Shown here piece after piece: positions 25,138 to 36,600 of a stretch of DNA of 46,458 bases. A model generated the notes under the pieces. The model did no database searches. It was not told where the DNA came from and saw only the letters and a list, made by a program, of their open reading frames with translations. The stretch comes from Pyramidobacter sp. C12-8. Lineage in GTDB: Bacteria; Synergistota; Synergistia; Synergistales; Dethiosulfovibrionaceae. Within the stretch, counting starts at the first letter, position 1. Each line of letters opens with the position of its first letter. The position numbers and the translations under genes are program-made. Location: positions 1 to 46,458 of the forward strand of contig NZ_MUHX01000020.1 of NCBI RefSeq assembly GCF_002007215.1, written 5' to 3'.

Positions 25138-26055
25138 ATCAAACGACGGCAGGCAATGGAAAACTTTCAACAACGGCTGCGAAGCGCCGAAAACGCGCTG
25201 CGTTTCCTCGCAGTCGAGCGCCAGCTGCTTCATCAGGCTCATGCGCCCGCTGAAGCGCGTCATCAGGCGCAGCCGCTTCAAAAAGGCCAGCAGCGGCCGG
25301 CGGCCGTACAGATCGCCGTGAAAACCGATCACGTGCGTTTCGATGCGCAGGCTGCCCTGAACGAGAAACGTCGGATTGCGCCCGACCGAAACAGCCGCCG
25401 GCCACCATCGGCCTTCGTGCCACATCGCGCCGGCATACACGGCCTCGCCGGGCGTCAGTTTCTTCTCGTCGGGAAGCATGTTCGCCGTAGGATAGCCCAT
25501 GGCGCGGCCGCGGCGCTCGCCGCTCACCACCCGGGAAAAGAGGAACCACGGATAACCGAGCAGTTCGGCCGCCTGATCCACGTTGCCCGCCTGCACCATG
25601 TCGCGGACGCGCGTGCTGCTGACGACGATGCCGTCGTCCATGACCAGCTGCGGCATCAGCGCCAGCTCCAGGCCGTGCCCGGCGCAGTAGCGCGTGAGAA
25701 ATTCGCCGTCGCCGGAGCGACCGCGCCCGAAGCGGAACTCGCGCCCGACGACGATCCCCGTCACGTCAAGACGCGCGCGCAGTTCGTCGAGGAACTGCCG
25801 CGGCTCCGTCGAGGCGAATTCTCTGGTAAAGGGGATCTCCAGCGGCTCGGGAATGTCGAAGTTGCGGCGCAGGAACGCGGTGTCCTCGCGCGTGAAAAGC
25901 CGGGCCTTCAGCCCCCCCAGCACATAACGGGGATGCGGCGAAAAGGTCACGACTTTCCATTCGGTATGAGCGCGCGCGGCCATTTTCCGCGCCTGACGGA
26001 ACAGGGAAAAATGGCCACGGTGATAGCCGTCGAAGGCCCCGATGCAGACGATCAC
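25135..26055 (-). CDS. ribF: Bifunctional riboflavin kinase/FAD synthetase
   Basis: 306 aa. The N-terminal adenylyltransferase domain has GAFDGYHRGH (family GxFDGxHxGH) and SSTRVRDM; the C-terminal flavokinase domain has GRAMGYPTANM. It makes FMN then FAD. The start is a GTG whose GTGA overlaps the truB stop. The N-terminus is about 15 residues shorter than usual, beginning directly at the nucleotide-binding strand. Last gene of the translation operon. Confidence 0.95.
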   Translation of the reverse strand: MIVCIGAFDGYHRGHFSLFRQARKMAARAHTEWKVVTFSPHPRYVLGGLKARLFTREDTAFLRRNFDIPEPLEIPFTREFASTEPRQFLDELRARLDVTGIVVGREFRFGRGRSGDGEFLTRYCAGHGLELALMPQLVMDDGIVVSSTRVRDMVQAGNVDQAAELLGYPWFLFSRVVSGERRGRAMGYPTANMLPDEKKLTPGEAVYAGAMWHEGRWWPAAVSVGRNPTFLVQGSLRIETHVIGFHGDLYGRRPLLAFLKRLRLMTRFSGRMSLMKQLALDCEETQRVFGASQPLLKVFHCLPSFD

Positions 26056-26978
26056 AGGCGCACCGCCGTGGGGATGTTGGCCTGCGGGCAGATCACGGCG
26101 CGGCCGTTTTCGACTCTCAGCGCGCCGAGGCAGAGATGCTCTCTGCCCACGACCATCACGCCCTCGTCCACCGGCACTACGCCGGGATTGCGGAACCGCA
26201 TGAAGCTCACGTACACGCCGAGGCCGTTGCTCAGCCGCTTCTCGCAGAAAGCGTTGGCGTCGTAACTGTAATACTGGGAAGCCAGCGATTCGACGGACTG
26301 GATGCGGGCGGCGAGCTCCGCTTCGCTCGCGGGAGCCTGCGGATTGTAGGGCAGCGCCTCTTCGGCGCGGTAACAGCCCACGTTCAGGCGGCGCAGTCCC
26401 GACAGATGCGCGCCCGCTCCCAGCGCGCGGCCGAGGTCGCGCGCCAGGCTGCGCACGTACGTGCCGCGGTGGCAGCGCACCAGCAGACGGGCTGCGCCCG
26501 TTTCGTCGCGGCCGAGATAGCGGATCGAAGTGACGTTCACGGGCCGGGGGCGGATATCCGGTTCCCGTCCGGAACGCGCCAGCTTGTGGGCGCGCGCGCC
26601 GTCCACCTTCACCGCGGAGACGCGCGGCGGCGTTTGCAGGCGCACGCCCTGAAAAGCCGGCAGCGCGCCCAGCAGCGCCGGCTCGTCGTAAGCGGCCGGT
26701 GCCGGCTCGCTCAGCGGCTCGCCGGTCGCGTCGTCGGTGCTGGTCTCCCAGCCGAACGTCACGCGCGCCAGATAACTTTTCGGCAGATTCATCACTGCTT
26801 CGCTCAGGCGCGTGGCGCTCCCGGCCAGCAACACAAGCGTTCCCGACGCCGAGGTGTCCAGCGTGCCGGCGTGTCCGATTTTCTGTTTCCGTCCGCCGAG
26901 CGCCTTCGACACCGCGGTAACGCAGCCGCGGCTGGGCGCGCCGTAAATTTTGTCGAGGACGAGGATCCCGTTATACAC
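26052..26978 (-). CDS. truB: tRNA pseudouridine-55 synthase
   Basis: 308 aa. The catalytic aspartate lies in GHAGTLDTSASG near residue 41. It modifies U55 of tRNAs. The GTG start overlaps the DHH-protein stop by 8 nt, and the stop overlaps ribF, so these genes are coupled. The C-terminal 70 residues probably form a PUA-type domain. Confidence 0.96.
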   Translation of the reverse strand: MYNGILVLDKIYGAPSRGCVTAVSKALGGRKQKIGHAGTLDTSASGTLVLLAGSATRLSEAVMNLPKSYLARVTFGWETSTDDATGEPLSEPAPAAYDEPALLGALPAFQGVRLQTPPRVSAVKVDGARAHKLARSGREPDIRPRPVNVTSIRYLGRDETGAARLLVRCHRGTYVRSLARDLGRALGAGAHLSGLRRLNVGCYRAEEALPYNPQAPASEAELAARIQSVESLASQYYSYDANAFCEKRLSNGLGVYVSFMRFRNPGVVPVDEGVMVVGREHLCLGALRVENGRAVICPQANIPTAVRL

Positions 26979-27906
26979 GGCTCAGTTCCTCTTCCAGGGC
27001 TTTCAACCCCTCGCCGAGCGGCAGATGGATCTTGCAGCCGGCCGCATAACGGTGGCCGCCGCCGTTCCACTTCGCGGCGATCGCCTGAGCGGAAACGGGG
27101 CCGCGAGAACGAACGCTGCAGCGCAGACAGTCTTTGACCTCGCTGACCATCACGGTGACGTCGGCGCCTTTCATATGCGTCAACATATTGATAAGCCCAT
27201 CGGTATCGCTTTCGAGCGCCCCCGTCTCGCGGAAATCGTCGCGCGTGATCCACGAGAGCGCGGCACGCGCGCCGACCGGTCTGACGCGGGCCATGCAGCG
27301 TCCCCACAGGCGCAGTTTCGCCGGCGTATCGTTGAAATGCAGCCGTTCGTCCAGTGTGGCGGGGACCGCGCCGGCCTTGACCAGCTCCGTCGCGATCCGC
27401 ATGGTGTCGGCGGTGGTGTTGGAAAACTTGAACCAGCCGCAGTCCGTCGCGATCGACACGTAGAGCGCTTCGGCGATGTCCGCGTCGAGCGCGCAGCCGA
27501 GCGCGAGGACGACCTCGTAAATCATCTCGCCGGTCGCCGCGGCATGCGGCTCGATCCAGTTCACCTCGGCGCCGAACCGTTCGTTGCTTTCGTGATGATC
27601 GATGCTGATGCGCGGCTCCAATCCGGGCACGCCGCGGTCGCGGGAGCTGACGTCGACGGCGATCACGCAGCGTCCGTCGTCGGTCGCGGAAGCGCCGGAC
27701 CGGTACTCGCCGCTGTGGGGCAGAAAGGCGTACAGCGGCGGCAGCGGATCGACGCCGCCCCAGATCACGTCGCGCCCCAGTTTTTTCCCGGCCGAAACAA
27801 GGGCGCTGCCGCAGCCGAGCGTGTCGCCGTCGGGCTTGACGTGGCAGACGACGCGCCATTTCGGCTCGGCCAGAAGGATACGCGCGATCTTCTCGGCTTC
27901 AGTCAT
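26971..27906 (-). CDS. DHH-family phosphoesterase (NrnA-like oligoribonuclease/pAp phosphatase)
   Basis: 311 aa. HVKPDGDTLGC near residue 22 and IDHHESN near 103 are the metal-binding DHH motifs; WNGGGHRYAAGC near 283 is the DHHA1 signature. NrnA-type enzymes degrade nanoRNA and pAp. It sits between rbfA and truB, the common order in many bacteria. ATG overlaps the rbfA stop by 8 nt. Confidence 0.93.
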   Translation of the reverse strand: MTEAEKIARILLAEPKWRVVCHVKPDGDTLGCGSALVSAGKKLGRDVIWGGVDPLPPLYAFLPHSGEYRSGASATDDGRCVIAVDVSSRDRGVPGLEPRISIDHHESNERFGAEVNWIEPHAAATGEMIYEVVLALGCALDADIAEALYVSIATDCGWFKFSNTTADTMRIATELVKAGAVPATLDERLHFNDTPAKLRLWGRCMARVRPVGARAALSWITRDDFRETGALESDTDGLINMLTHMKGADVTVMVSEVKDCLRCSVRSRGPVSAQAIAAKWNGGGHRYAAGCKIHLPLGEGLKALEEELSRV

Positions 27907-28294
27907 CGGATTCCTCCGATGCGTCTTCTAACGCTTCCGATTCCTCAGGCGGCAGCTCGGCGCTGATGCGGTCGAGCACGCGGTCCATCTCGCGGGCCAG
28001 CTCTTCGCTGTCGTCGAATCTGAACGTCAGCTCCGGCACGGTACGGTACGACAGCACGCGTCCCAGCGACGAACGCACGTAGCCCGAAACTTTTTCGAGC
28101 AGCTTGGCGACCTCGGCGCGTCCTTCCTCGCGGAGCGTGGTGTAATAGACCTTGGCGTACTTCAGATCTTTCGAACACTCCACCGAGGTGACGATCACCT
28201 CGGCCAGTTTCTCGTCGCGCACTTCGCGCGAGAGGATCAGCGAAATCTCGCGCTGGAGCTGGCTGTTGATTCTTCCCATTCTGAAACGAGGCAT
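27899..28294 (-). CDS. rbfA: 30S ribosome-binding factor A
   Basis: 131 aa with the RbfA KH-like fold (MGRINSQLQREISLIL, SVECSKDLKYAKVYYT, PELTFRFDDS) and an acidic tail rich in Glu/Asp/Ser. It acts in 16S rRNA 5'-end maturation. AAGGA lies 5 nt before the ATG. The 101-nt gap to infB (28295-28396) contains only weak inverted repeats. Confidence 0.95.
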   Translation of the reverse strand: MPRFRMGRINSQLQREISLILSREVRDEKLAEVIVTSVECSKDLKYAKVYYTTLREEGRAEVAKLLEKVSGYVRSSLGRVLSYRTVPELTFRFDDSEELAREMDRVLDRISAELPPEESEALEDASEESDD

Positions 28295-28396
28295 CCGTTT
28301 CCTTCCTCTCTTGCGAACCGGTCCTTCCTGCTCGACGCGCCGGCGCTGAGATGTCCCTTCAGTCTGCCGGCACGCGAACGGTTCTTTTACAAAATT

Positions 28397-30467
<2,071 letters not shown>

Positions 30468-30475
<8 letters not shown>

Positions 30476-31076
30476 CGGCATTTCCTCCTTCTGGAAGCAG
30501 TCCTTTTATTTTCTCTGCAAAGCCGCTCTGCACCGGAAGGGCGACTATCTGAGCCTGTCGCAGTCCCAGGAGTTGTCCGAGTTCCAAACGGCTTACCCCC
30601 GCCAAAACGTGCGTGGTGACAGTTCTGGCGTCAATGGATCTTTTCAACGTAACGGAATGATCGTGCGTCAGCAGGACGAACAGGTTCTGCCCGGTGGAAA
30701 GCGCCCCCAGCACGCGGTCCTGACCGACGATCAGCTCGCCGGCACGCCGCGCCAGCCCCAAAGTGCCCTTGATTTCCTCAAAGAGCTCCGCCGCATCGGG
30801 GAGCGCGTCGCATTCTTCGAGGTTCACCGCGGCGCGAAGTTTGGCCTGCACCTCCGCGGGAACGGAACATTTAAGAGATTTTTCCAGCAGCCGCCTCTTC
30901 AGGCAGAGGGCTACGCACTGAGGATCGGGACAGACGTACGCGCCCCGTCCCGACGTTTTTCCCTGTTCGTCAAGTGCGACCTGTCCGTCGGGCCGGCGCA
31001 CCACGCGCAGCATCTCGCGGGGCGCGCGCTCGCGGCGGCAGGCCACGCATCGGCGGGGATTCACGGATCGCCTCAA
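30468..31076 (-). CDS. YlxR (DUF448) - L7Ae-family fusion protein
   Basis: 202 aa. Residues 1-85 match YlxR ([20 protein letters not shown], then GRGAYVCPD), and residues about 100-195 match the YlxQ/L7Ae RNA-binding fold ([17 protein letters not shown]). In Bacillus these are separate genes in the same place between nusA and infB; fused forms occur in proteobacteria. Likely RNA-binding or nucleoid-associated. TTG at 31076 overlaps the nusA stop (TTGA); GTG at 31064 is an alternative start. Confidence 0.9.
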
Positions 31077-32161
31077 GCCCGCTCCCCCTCTTCGGTCTCG
31101 GGCTTTCCGGCGGGCGCGGCGTCGGTGTTGATGTCCACTTTCCAGCCTGTCAGGCGGGCGGCGAGGCGCACGTTTTGTCCGGCTTTGCCGATGGCCAGCG
31201 AGAGCTGATCGGCGGGAGCGTACACCTTGGCGGTGCGGTCCTGTCCCTCGACGGCCTCGACGCTGGTCACGCGGGCGGGCGAAAGCGCGTTTCTGATGAA
31301 CTCGAGAGGATCTTCGTTCCAGACGATGATGTCGATCTTTTCGTCGCAGAGATCGGCGCTGATGTTCCTGATGCGGGCGCCGCTGTTGCCGACGCAGGCT
31401 CCCACGGAATCGACGGCGGGATCGGTGGAGGCCACGGCGACTTTGGCGCGGGCGCCGGCCTCGCGCACGATGCCTTTGATCTCTACGGTGCCGTCGTGGA
31501 TCTCGGGGATCTCCAGCTCGAGCAGCTTCCTCAGCAGCCCGGGATGGGTGCGCGAAACGACGATGCGCGGGCCGCGCCCGGTCTGGCGCACATCGAGCAG
31601 GAAGAATTTCTTGCTCTCGCCGGGCGTGTAGACTTCGCCGGCGATACGTTCTTCGCGGGGCAGCACGGCCTCGCTGCGCTCGCTCAAGCGGACGAGGATC
31701 TGATCGTTCTCGGCCTTGAAGATGGTGGCCGTGATCAGGTCGCCGATCTTGTCGTTGAACTCATTATATACGATTTCGCGCTCGGCGTCCTTGAGGCGCT
31801 GAGTGATCACCTGACGGGCGGTCTGAGCGGCGATGCGTCCGAAGCTCTTGGGGTGCTCGAGCACGGGCACCTTGACGCTGTCTCCCGCCTGAACGTCGGG
31901 GTAGCCGAGGGCACGCGCTTCGCCGAGGCTGATCTCGCTGTCGCTGTGCACCTCGGCATCGACCGCCCGGCGCACGTCGAAAATGGACACGCTGCCGGTC
32001 GCGCGGTCGATGGTGACGACGGGATCGAACTTGCCGTCCCTGAATTTCCGATAGGCCAGCGCCAGCGCCGCCTCGATGCTGGCGAGGATCACTTCTTCGG
32101 AGAGGCCCCGCTCCTCGCCCAGCTGTTTGAGCGCCCCCAGAAAATCAACACCCAGTTCCAT
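31073..32161 (-). CDS. nusA: Transcription termination/antitermination factor NusA
   Basis: 362 aa, the short form without C-terminal acidic repeats. N-terminal RNA-polymerase-binding domain (ALALAYRKF), S1 domain (about 130-200), and two KH domains with [11 protein letters not shown] and [12 protein letters not shown]. It modulates pausing, termination and antitermination. ATG starts one base after the rimP stop. Second gene of the rimP operon. Confidence 0.97.
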   Translation of the reverse strand: MELGVDFLGALKQLGEERGLSEEVILASIEAALALAYRKFRDGKFDPVVTIDRATGSVSIFDVRRAVDAEVHSDSEISLGEARALGYPDVQAGDSVKVPVLEHPKSFGRIAAQTARQVITQRLKDAEREIVYNEFNDKIGDLITATIFKAENDQILVRLSERSEAVLPREERIAGEVYTPGESKKFFLLDVRQTGRGPRIVVSRTHPGLLRKLLELEIPEIHDGTVEIKGIVREAGARAKVAVASTDPAVDSVGACVGNSGARIRNISADLCDEKIDIIVWNEDPLEFIRNALSPARVTSVEAVEGQDRTAKVYAPADQLSLAIGKAGQNVRLAARLTGWKVDINTDAAPAGKPETEEGERA

Positions 32162-32162
32162 T

Positions 32163-32660
32163 CTAACTTTTTCCTCCCCTTTTCTTGAAGGTCTTCTTCT
32201 GCCCCTTTTCTTCCTCGTAAACCAAATGGGCTTTCTGGATTTTCGCCAACGGAAGATCCAGCGGTTCGCCGCCGCAGTCCAAAAGGACCGCGCCGTCCTT
32301 TATCCCCTCGATCACGGCCGTGACGCGCCGTCTCCCCTCGTAAACGTCTCTCAGGCGGATGCTGACGGAACGTCCCGCAAAACGCGCGTAGTCCTCCGCT
32401 TTGAACAGCGGACGTTCCAGTCCGGGCGAACTGACCTCGAGCAGATAATGGTCCTCGAAGACGTCCGCCGCGGTATCGAGCAGAGCGCTGATGTCCTTGG
32501 CGCACCGTTCGCAGTCGTCGAGACCAACGCCGCCGTCGCGGTCGATGTACACGCGCAGGATCTGCGAGCCGGCTTCCTTGACGGTCTCTGCGCCGACGAA
32601 TTCATACCCCAGCGATTCGACGAACGCCTTCAGTTGTTCGGAAATCTTTTCCATGTCCAT
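32163..32660 (-). CDS. rimP: Ribosome maturation factor RimP
   Basis: 165 aa. LRVYIDRDGGVGLDDCE and LEVSSPGLERPLF are family hallmarks; the C-terminus ends in a Lys-rich tail. It acts in 30S assembly. ATG at 32660 has GAGG 7-8 nt upstream; the longer upstream frame runs into a terminator and is rejected. First gene of the operon that runs to ribF. Confidence 0.95.
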   Translation of the reverse strand: MDMEKISEQLKAFVESLGYEFVGAETVKEAGSQILRVYIDRDGGVGLDDCERCAKDISALLDTAADVFEDHYLLEVSSPGLERPLFKAEDYARFAGRSVSIRLRDVYEGRRRVTAVIEGIKDGAVLLDCGGEPLDLPLAKIQKAHLVYEEEKGQKKTFKKRGGKS

Positions 32661-32691
32661 GACGATGCCTCGCTTTATGATTGGCCGATTT

Positions 32692-32725
32692 ATAAAAAAC
32701 GAAGAGTGGGCACAGCCCACTCTTC
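32692..32725 (-). terminator. Terminator of the V-ATPase-like-to-ispDF chain
   Basis: GAAGAGTGGGC (32701-32711) pairs perfectly with GCCCACTCTTC (32715-32725) over a 3-nt loop, followed on the minus strand by GTTTTTTA. It lies only about 32 nt upstream of the rimP start. Confidence 0.9.
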
Positions 32726-32836
32726 ACTCCCAGCCTCCAAATTCTTCGCGTATTGTAACATGAAAGTTTTCAGATAGCAACCTGTTTCGTGCAAAAAAAT
32801 TCTCTTTGCTCCCCTCCGGCCAACGCCGTCTGGACG

Positions 32837-33946
32837 TCAGCGGCGCAACGTCGCCGACGCCCAGACGAAGACGGCCTGCGCCTCGCCGGCCGGACCGACG
32901 CGTTCGCCCGATTTGAAGGTCACGCTCAGCCGTCCGCTGCCGAGAACCGTTTCCAGCGAACGGACGATCGCGTCTTTCCACGGCGCCAGCCGCGGCGTCT
33001 GCACAGTCAGCACGGCGCTCAGCCATTCGAGCCGCCAGCCTTCGGCGTTGACTTTGGCGAGCGCGTCGCGAAGCAGCGCCATGCTGTCGGCGTCTTTGAA
33101 CTTTTCGTCGCCGGCGGGATACAGCGTGCCGATGTCCGGCAGTCCCGCGGCGCTGAGCAGGGCGTCGGCCGCGGCGTGAGCGAGCGCGTCGGCGTCGGAA
33201 TGGCCGTCGAGCCCCAGCGGTGAGTCGACGGTGACGCCGCCGAGGATCAGCCTTCGCTCCGGCACGAGCGGATGCACGTCGTAGCCGAGGCCGGTACGGA
33301 TCTCGCCGGCATCGGCAATTTTCCGCGCTATTTCCCAGTCGCCGCCTTCCGTCACCTTGAAGTTCACGCTCTCGCCCGCCACCCAATCAAGAGTCCCGCC
33401 CCGCTGCAACCACAACTCGGCCTCGTCTTTGAAGTCGGCGCGGGGGGCGTTCTCGAGCAGTTCCCGCAACGCTGCGCGCGGAAAAAGCTGCGGCGTCTGG
33501 GTGATGTAAACGCCGTCGCGGTCGAGCGATTCGATGCGTCCGTCTTCGATCTTTTTCAGCGCGTTCGCTTCCGGCAGCAGCGGGACCACGGCGTTTTTCC
33601 CCGTCGAGGCGGCGATCAGACGCCGGCACAGCGGCACGCCAGCAAACGGGCGCGCGGCGTCATGCAGCAGCACTTCGTCCTCATCGCAGGCGCGCAGCGC
33701 CGACAACACGGACAGCGCGCGCGACGCGCCGCCGGCCGCGACGGTCACGCCGTCGGGCGCCGTCAGCGCGTTTTCAGGCGGCAGGACGAGCACGATCCGG
33801 TCGATCATCTTTTCCCGCCACAGTATCCGCGCCGTTTCCAAACTCCATCCCCAGACGGGACGCCCGCCCAAAAGGCGGAATTGTTTGGGTTCGCCGCCGA
33901 GACGCGTTCCTCTTCCCGCCGCGAGGATGACGAAAGCGCGGCTCAA
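32837..33946 (-). CDS. ispDF: Bifunctional MEP-cytidylyltransferase / MECDP synthase
   Basis: 369 aa. The IspD half starts FVILAAGRGTRLGGEPKQF and contains HDAARPF; the IspF half from about residue 213 has GYDVHPL, GHSDADAL and TFKSGERVG. Together they carry out two non-consecutive steps of the MEP isoprenoid pathway. A fused ispDF is known in several lineages. The TTG start overlaps the PIN-protein stop (TTGA), with GAGGTG about 5 nt upstream. Last gene before the terminator. Confidence 0.95.
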   Translation of the reverse strand: MSRAFVILAAGRGTRLGGEPKQFRLLGGRPVWGWSLETARILWREKMIDRIVLVLPPENALTAPDGVTVAAGGASRALSVLSALRACDEDEVLLHDAARPFAGVPLCRRLIAASTGKNAVVPLLPEANALKKIEDGRIESLDRDGVYITQTPQLFPRAALRELLENAPRADFKDEAELWLQRGGTLDWVAGESVNFKVTEGGDWEIARKIADAGEIRTGLGYDVHPLVPERRLILGGVTVDSPLGLDGHSDADALAHAAADALLSAAGLPDIGTLYPAGDEKFKDADSMALLRDALAKVNAEGWRLEWLSAVLTVQTPRLAPWKDAIVRSLETVLGSGRLSVTFKSGERVGPAGEAQAVFVWASATLRR

Positions 33947-35088
33947 CTTTTCACCTCGCGTTTGACGCGGCCGAAGACCATGCGCCCGGCCGAGGTCTGC
34001 AGCAGCGACGAGAGCGTCACCTCCACCGTCTTGCCGATGTAGGGGCCGCCGTCTTCGACGACGAGCATCGTGCCGTTGTCGAGATAGCCGATGCCCTGAC
34101 GCGCGTCCTTGCCTTGTTTGATCAGATCCACCGTCACCTCGTCGCCGGGCAGCAGAGCGGGTTTCATGGCGTTGGCCAGATCGTTGACGTTCAGCACGCG
34201 TACGTTCTGGATCTGCGCGACTTTGTTGAGATTGTAATCGGTGGTGAGCACGTCGTAACCGAATTTTTTGGCCATGGACACCACGCCCGAATCCACGAAC
34301 TCGGTGTGATAATCGGCCAGCGAGGCTTCGATCAGCGCCAGCTTCACCTGTTGAAGTTTCTGCAGCTCCTTGACCACATCCAGTCCCATGCGGCCGCGGG
34401 CGCGGCGGTTCTGGTCCTTCGAGTCGGCCACGGTCTGCAGTTCGAGCAGCACGAACGACGGCAGGATCAAAGTGCCCTGAAGGAATCCCGTCTTGGCGAT
34501 GTCGAGGATGCGTCCGTCGATGATGACGCTGGTGTCGAGGATCTTGCGCGGCACCGGATCGGCCGCCGGTTCAGCGTCTTCGCTCTCTTCCGCCGGGACT
34601 TTTCCGGCGCGGCTCTTCCGCTTCTGGCTGAGGCGCTCTTTCACCGAAGCCATGGCGCCGCGGATGTCCCCCTGACGGGTCACGAAGATCCAGGCCATGA
34701 CGAAGCCGATCAGCACGTTCAACAGCACCGTCAGGTACGGGCCGAAGGGCGTGTCGGAAAAGGGCAGCACCAGCAAATTGGCCAGCACGAGCCCGACGAT
34801 CATGCCCGTCAGCGCGGCGACGATCTCGGGCCAGGCCGTGCTGCGCAGCTGACGTTCGAAAAGCAGGCCCACGTCGTGGAGCAACTTCATAAAATACGGC
34901 GCCAGAAGGACGCCAATAAAGCCGAAAACGGCAATGGAAAGGACGATCGCCAGTCCATGGAAAAGAAACGTGTCGGGGAAATATGCCCTGAGCAGCGGCG
35001 CCCCCGCCTGATAACCGGCCAAAGCCCCCAGCAGTCCGAGCAGGGCACCGCAGCTGTACCTGACGATTTTTTTCAGTCCGTCGGTCAT
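33943..35088 (-). CDS. Membrane PIN/TRAM-domain protein (YacL-like)
   Basis: 381 aa. Four membrane segments (about 10-150) are followed by a Glu/Lys-rich linker, a PIN nuclease domain starting ILDTSVIIDGRI near 184 and containing LTTDYNLNK, and a C-terminal TRAM domain (about 320-375). Bacillus YacL has the same layout and lies near ispD. Probably an RNase or RNA-binding protein at the membrane. It precedes ispDF with a 4-nt overlap. Confidence 0.92.
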   Translation of the reverse strand: MTDGLKKIVRYSCGALLGLLGALAGYQAGAPLLRAYFPDTFLFHGLAIVLSIAVFGFIGVLLAPYFMKLLHDVGLLFERQLRSTAWPEIVAALTGMIVGLVLANLLVLPFSDTPFGPYLTVLLNVLIGFVMAWIFVTRQGDIRGAMASVKERLSQKRKSRAGKVPAEESEDAEPAADPVPRKILDTSVIIDGRILDIAKTGFLQGTLILPSFVLLELQTVADSKDQNRRARGRMGLDVVKELQKLQQVKLALIEASLADYHTEFVDSGVVSMAKKFGYDVLTTDYNLNKVAQIQNVRVLNVNDLANAMKPALLPGDEVTVDLIKQGKDARQGIGYLDNGTMLVVEDGGPYIGKTVEVTLSSLLQTSAGRMVFGRVKREVKS

Positions 35089-35154
35089 GATTGGTTTTCC
35101 ACCTCCTTTGAACGAAACGAGAGCGCCCGAAAAGCGCTCCCGAAACTCCGCCGG

Positions 35155-35760
35155 CTATTCCCTGATTTCCTGCCGGCTTTCCAGCGCCGCGTGGAGCGTG
35201 ACGCGATCGGCGAACTCGATGGAACCGCCGACCGGCAGGCCGTACGCCAGGCGCGATTTTTTTACGGGGATATCCCGCAGCGCCTCCAGCAGCGCGTAAA
35301 AGGTCATGTCGCCTTCAATGCGCGGATTCGTGGCGATAATCGCCTCGCGGATCGGATACTCTTCGAAGCGTTTGCGCAGCAGGCGCACTGTCTCCTCGGG
35401 GAGCGATTCGCGGTCTTCCAGCGGCGAAAGCGACGTGCCGAGCACGAAGTACAGGCCGTTGAAAAGCCCCGACTGTTCGATACTGACGAGGTCCTCGATG
35501 GTTTCGGTGACGCAGAGCAGCGAACGGTCGCGCAGCGGATCGCCGCAGATGGGGCAGGGCTGTGTCTCGGTCAGGTTGCCGCACTTCTCGCAGGTCGTCA
35601 GGCGCCGGTTCAGCTCGCCGACGGAACGCGCCAGGTCGGCGCCGAAGCCCTCGCCCTCCTGGAGCACGTAAAAGGCCATGCGCCGGGCGCTCTTTTCGCC
35701 CACGCCGGGAAATTTTTTCAGCAGCGAGATCAGACGTTCGATCGGTTCAGGCAGAGACAT
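35155..35760 (-). CDS. recR: Recombination protein RecR
   Basis: 201 aa. Helix-hairpin-helix FPGVGEKSARRMAF near residue 15, a C4 zinc finger (CEKCGN...CPIC) near 57, and a Toprim domain with TNPRIEGDMTFYALL. It acts with RecO/RecF in gap repair. It starts 9 nt after ybaB, the universal pairing. dnaX, often next to ybaB, is not present; rlmH and the V-ATPase-like genes are there instead. Confidence 0.97.
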   Translation of the reverse strand: MSLPEPIERLISLLKKFPGVGEKSARRMAFYVLQEGEGFGADLARSVGELNRRLTTCEKCGNLTETQPCPICGDPLRDRSLLCVTETIEDLVSIEQSGLFNGLYFVLGTSLSPLEDRESLPEETVRLLRKRFEEYPIREAIIATNPRIEGDMTFYALLEALRDIPVKKSRLAYGLPVGGSIEFADRVTLHAALESRQEIRE

Positions 35761-35769
35761 CGCCGGTCA

Positions 35770-36099
35770 CTAAAACGGCAGCTTCATGCCGCCGGTCAGA
35801 GAGCCCATGCGCTGTTCCATCATTTCCCGGGCTTTGTTGGCCGCGTCGGACACTGCCGCGAGGATCAGGTCTTCGAGCATTTCCACGTCTTCGGGATCGA
35901 CCACCTCTTTGGAGATCTTCACGCCGACCAGTTCGCCCTGCCCGTTGACCGTGGCGCTGACCATGCCGCCGCCGGCATTGCCTTCCACTCGGGCCTCCTT
36001 CAGCTCTTCCTGAGCCTTCATCATCTTCGCCTGCATCGCCTGAGCCTGCTTGAGCATCTGGCTCATGTTGCCCATACCGCCTCTGCCGCCAAAGTTCAT
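35770..36099 (-). CDS. YbaB/EbfC nucleoid-associated protein
   Basis: 109 aa. A Met/Gly-rich start, then the coiled MLKQAQAMQAKMMKAQEEL helix, GGGMVSATVNGQGELVGVKI, and the PEDVEMLEDLI segment are typical. A small DNA-binding dimer, regularly paired with recR. Confidence 0.95.
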   Translation of the reverse strand: MNFGGRGGMGNMSQMLKQAQAMQAKMMKAQEELKEARVEGNAGGGMVSATVNGQGELVGVKISKEVVDPEDVEMLEDLILAAVSDAANKAREMMEQRMGSLTGGMKLPF

Positions 36100-36129
36100 T
36101 TTTCTTCAATCCTTTCGCAAAATACGATT

Positions 36130-36600
36130 CTAATGATGATATTTCGAGCCCTCGTGGATCATGGCCGCGCGATAGATCTGCTCGCTGAGAAGCAGCAGCG
36201 CCATCTCGTGCGTGAAAGTCATCTTCGACAAAGATATTATCACGTTTCCGCGTTTTTGCAGCGCCTCCGAAGTGCCGTAGGGACCGCCGATCAGGAAAAC
36301 CAGCCGTCCCCGCCCGCCGCCAAGCAGATCGTAGATCCTGCTCGAGAGCTCTTCGCTGCCCAGCGCTCGCCCGCGCTCGTCCAGCAGAAAAAGAACGTCC
36401 TCGCCGCCGATGCGCTTGAGGAACTCCTGCCCCTCAAGCTCTTTGCGCTGCTCGACGGTCAGTTTTTTCCCTTTGCCCGGTTCGGGCAAAAAAGTCCACT
36501 CTACCGGCAGCAGCGGCTTCAAACGCGTCCGATAGTGTTCCAGACCTTTGACGATGAACGGCTCGCGCGGACGCCCCATGGCCAGCACCTCGATTTTCAT
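36130..36600 (-). CDS. rlmH: 23S rRNA pseudouridine-1915 N3-methyltransferase
   Basis: 156 aa. Motifs FLLDERG, FLIGGPYG and ISLSKMTFTHEMALLLLSEQ are diagnostic of the SPOUT enzyme RlmH; the C-terminus ends in the expected KYHH. ATG overlaps the preceding D-like gene stop (ATGA), so it is coupled to the V-ATPase-like genes despite having an unrelated job. Confidence 0.96.
   Translation of the reverse strand: MKIEVLAMGRPREPFIVKGLEHYRTRLKPLLPVEWTFLPEPGKGKKLTVEQRKELEGQEFLKRIGGEDVLFLLDERGRALGSEELSSRIYDLLGGGRGRLVFLIGGPYGTSEALQKRGNVIISLSKMTFTHEMALLLLSEQIYRAAMIHEGSKYHH

Noticed and set aside
24852-25142. A 96-codon minus-strand frame between ribF and the ribU-like gene
   Set aside because: No ribosome site, it spans a perfect terminator and the ribU promoter, and the product resembles nothing I know.
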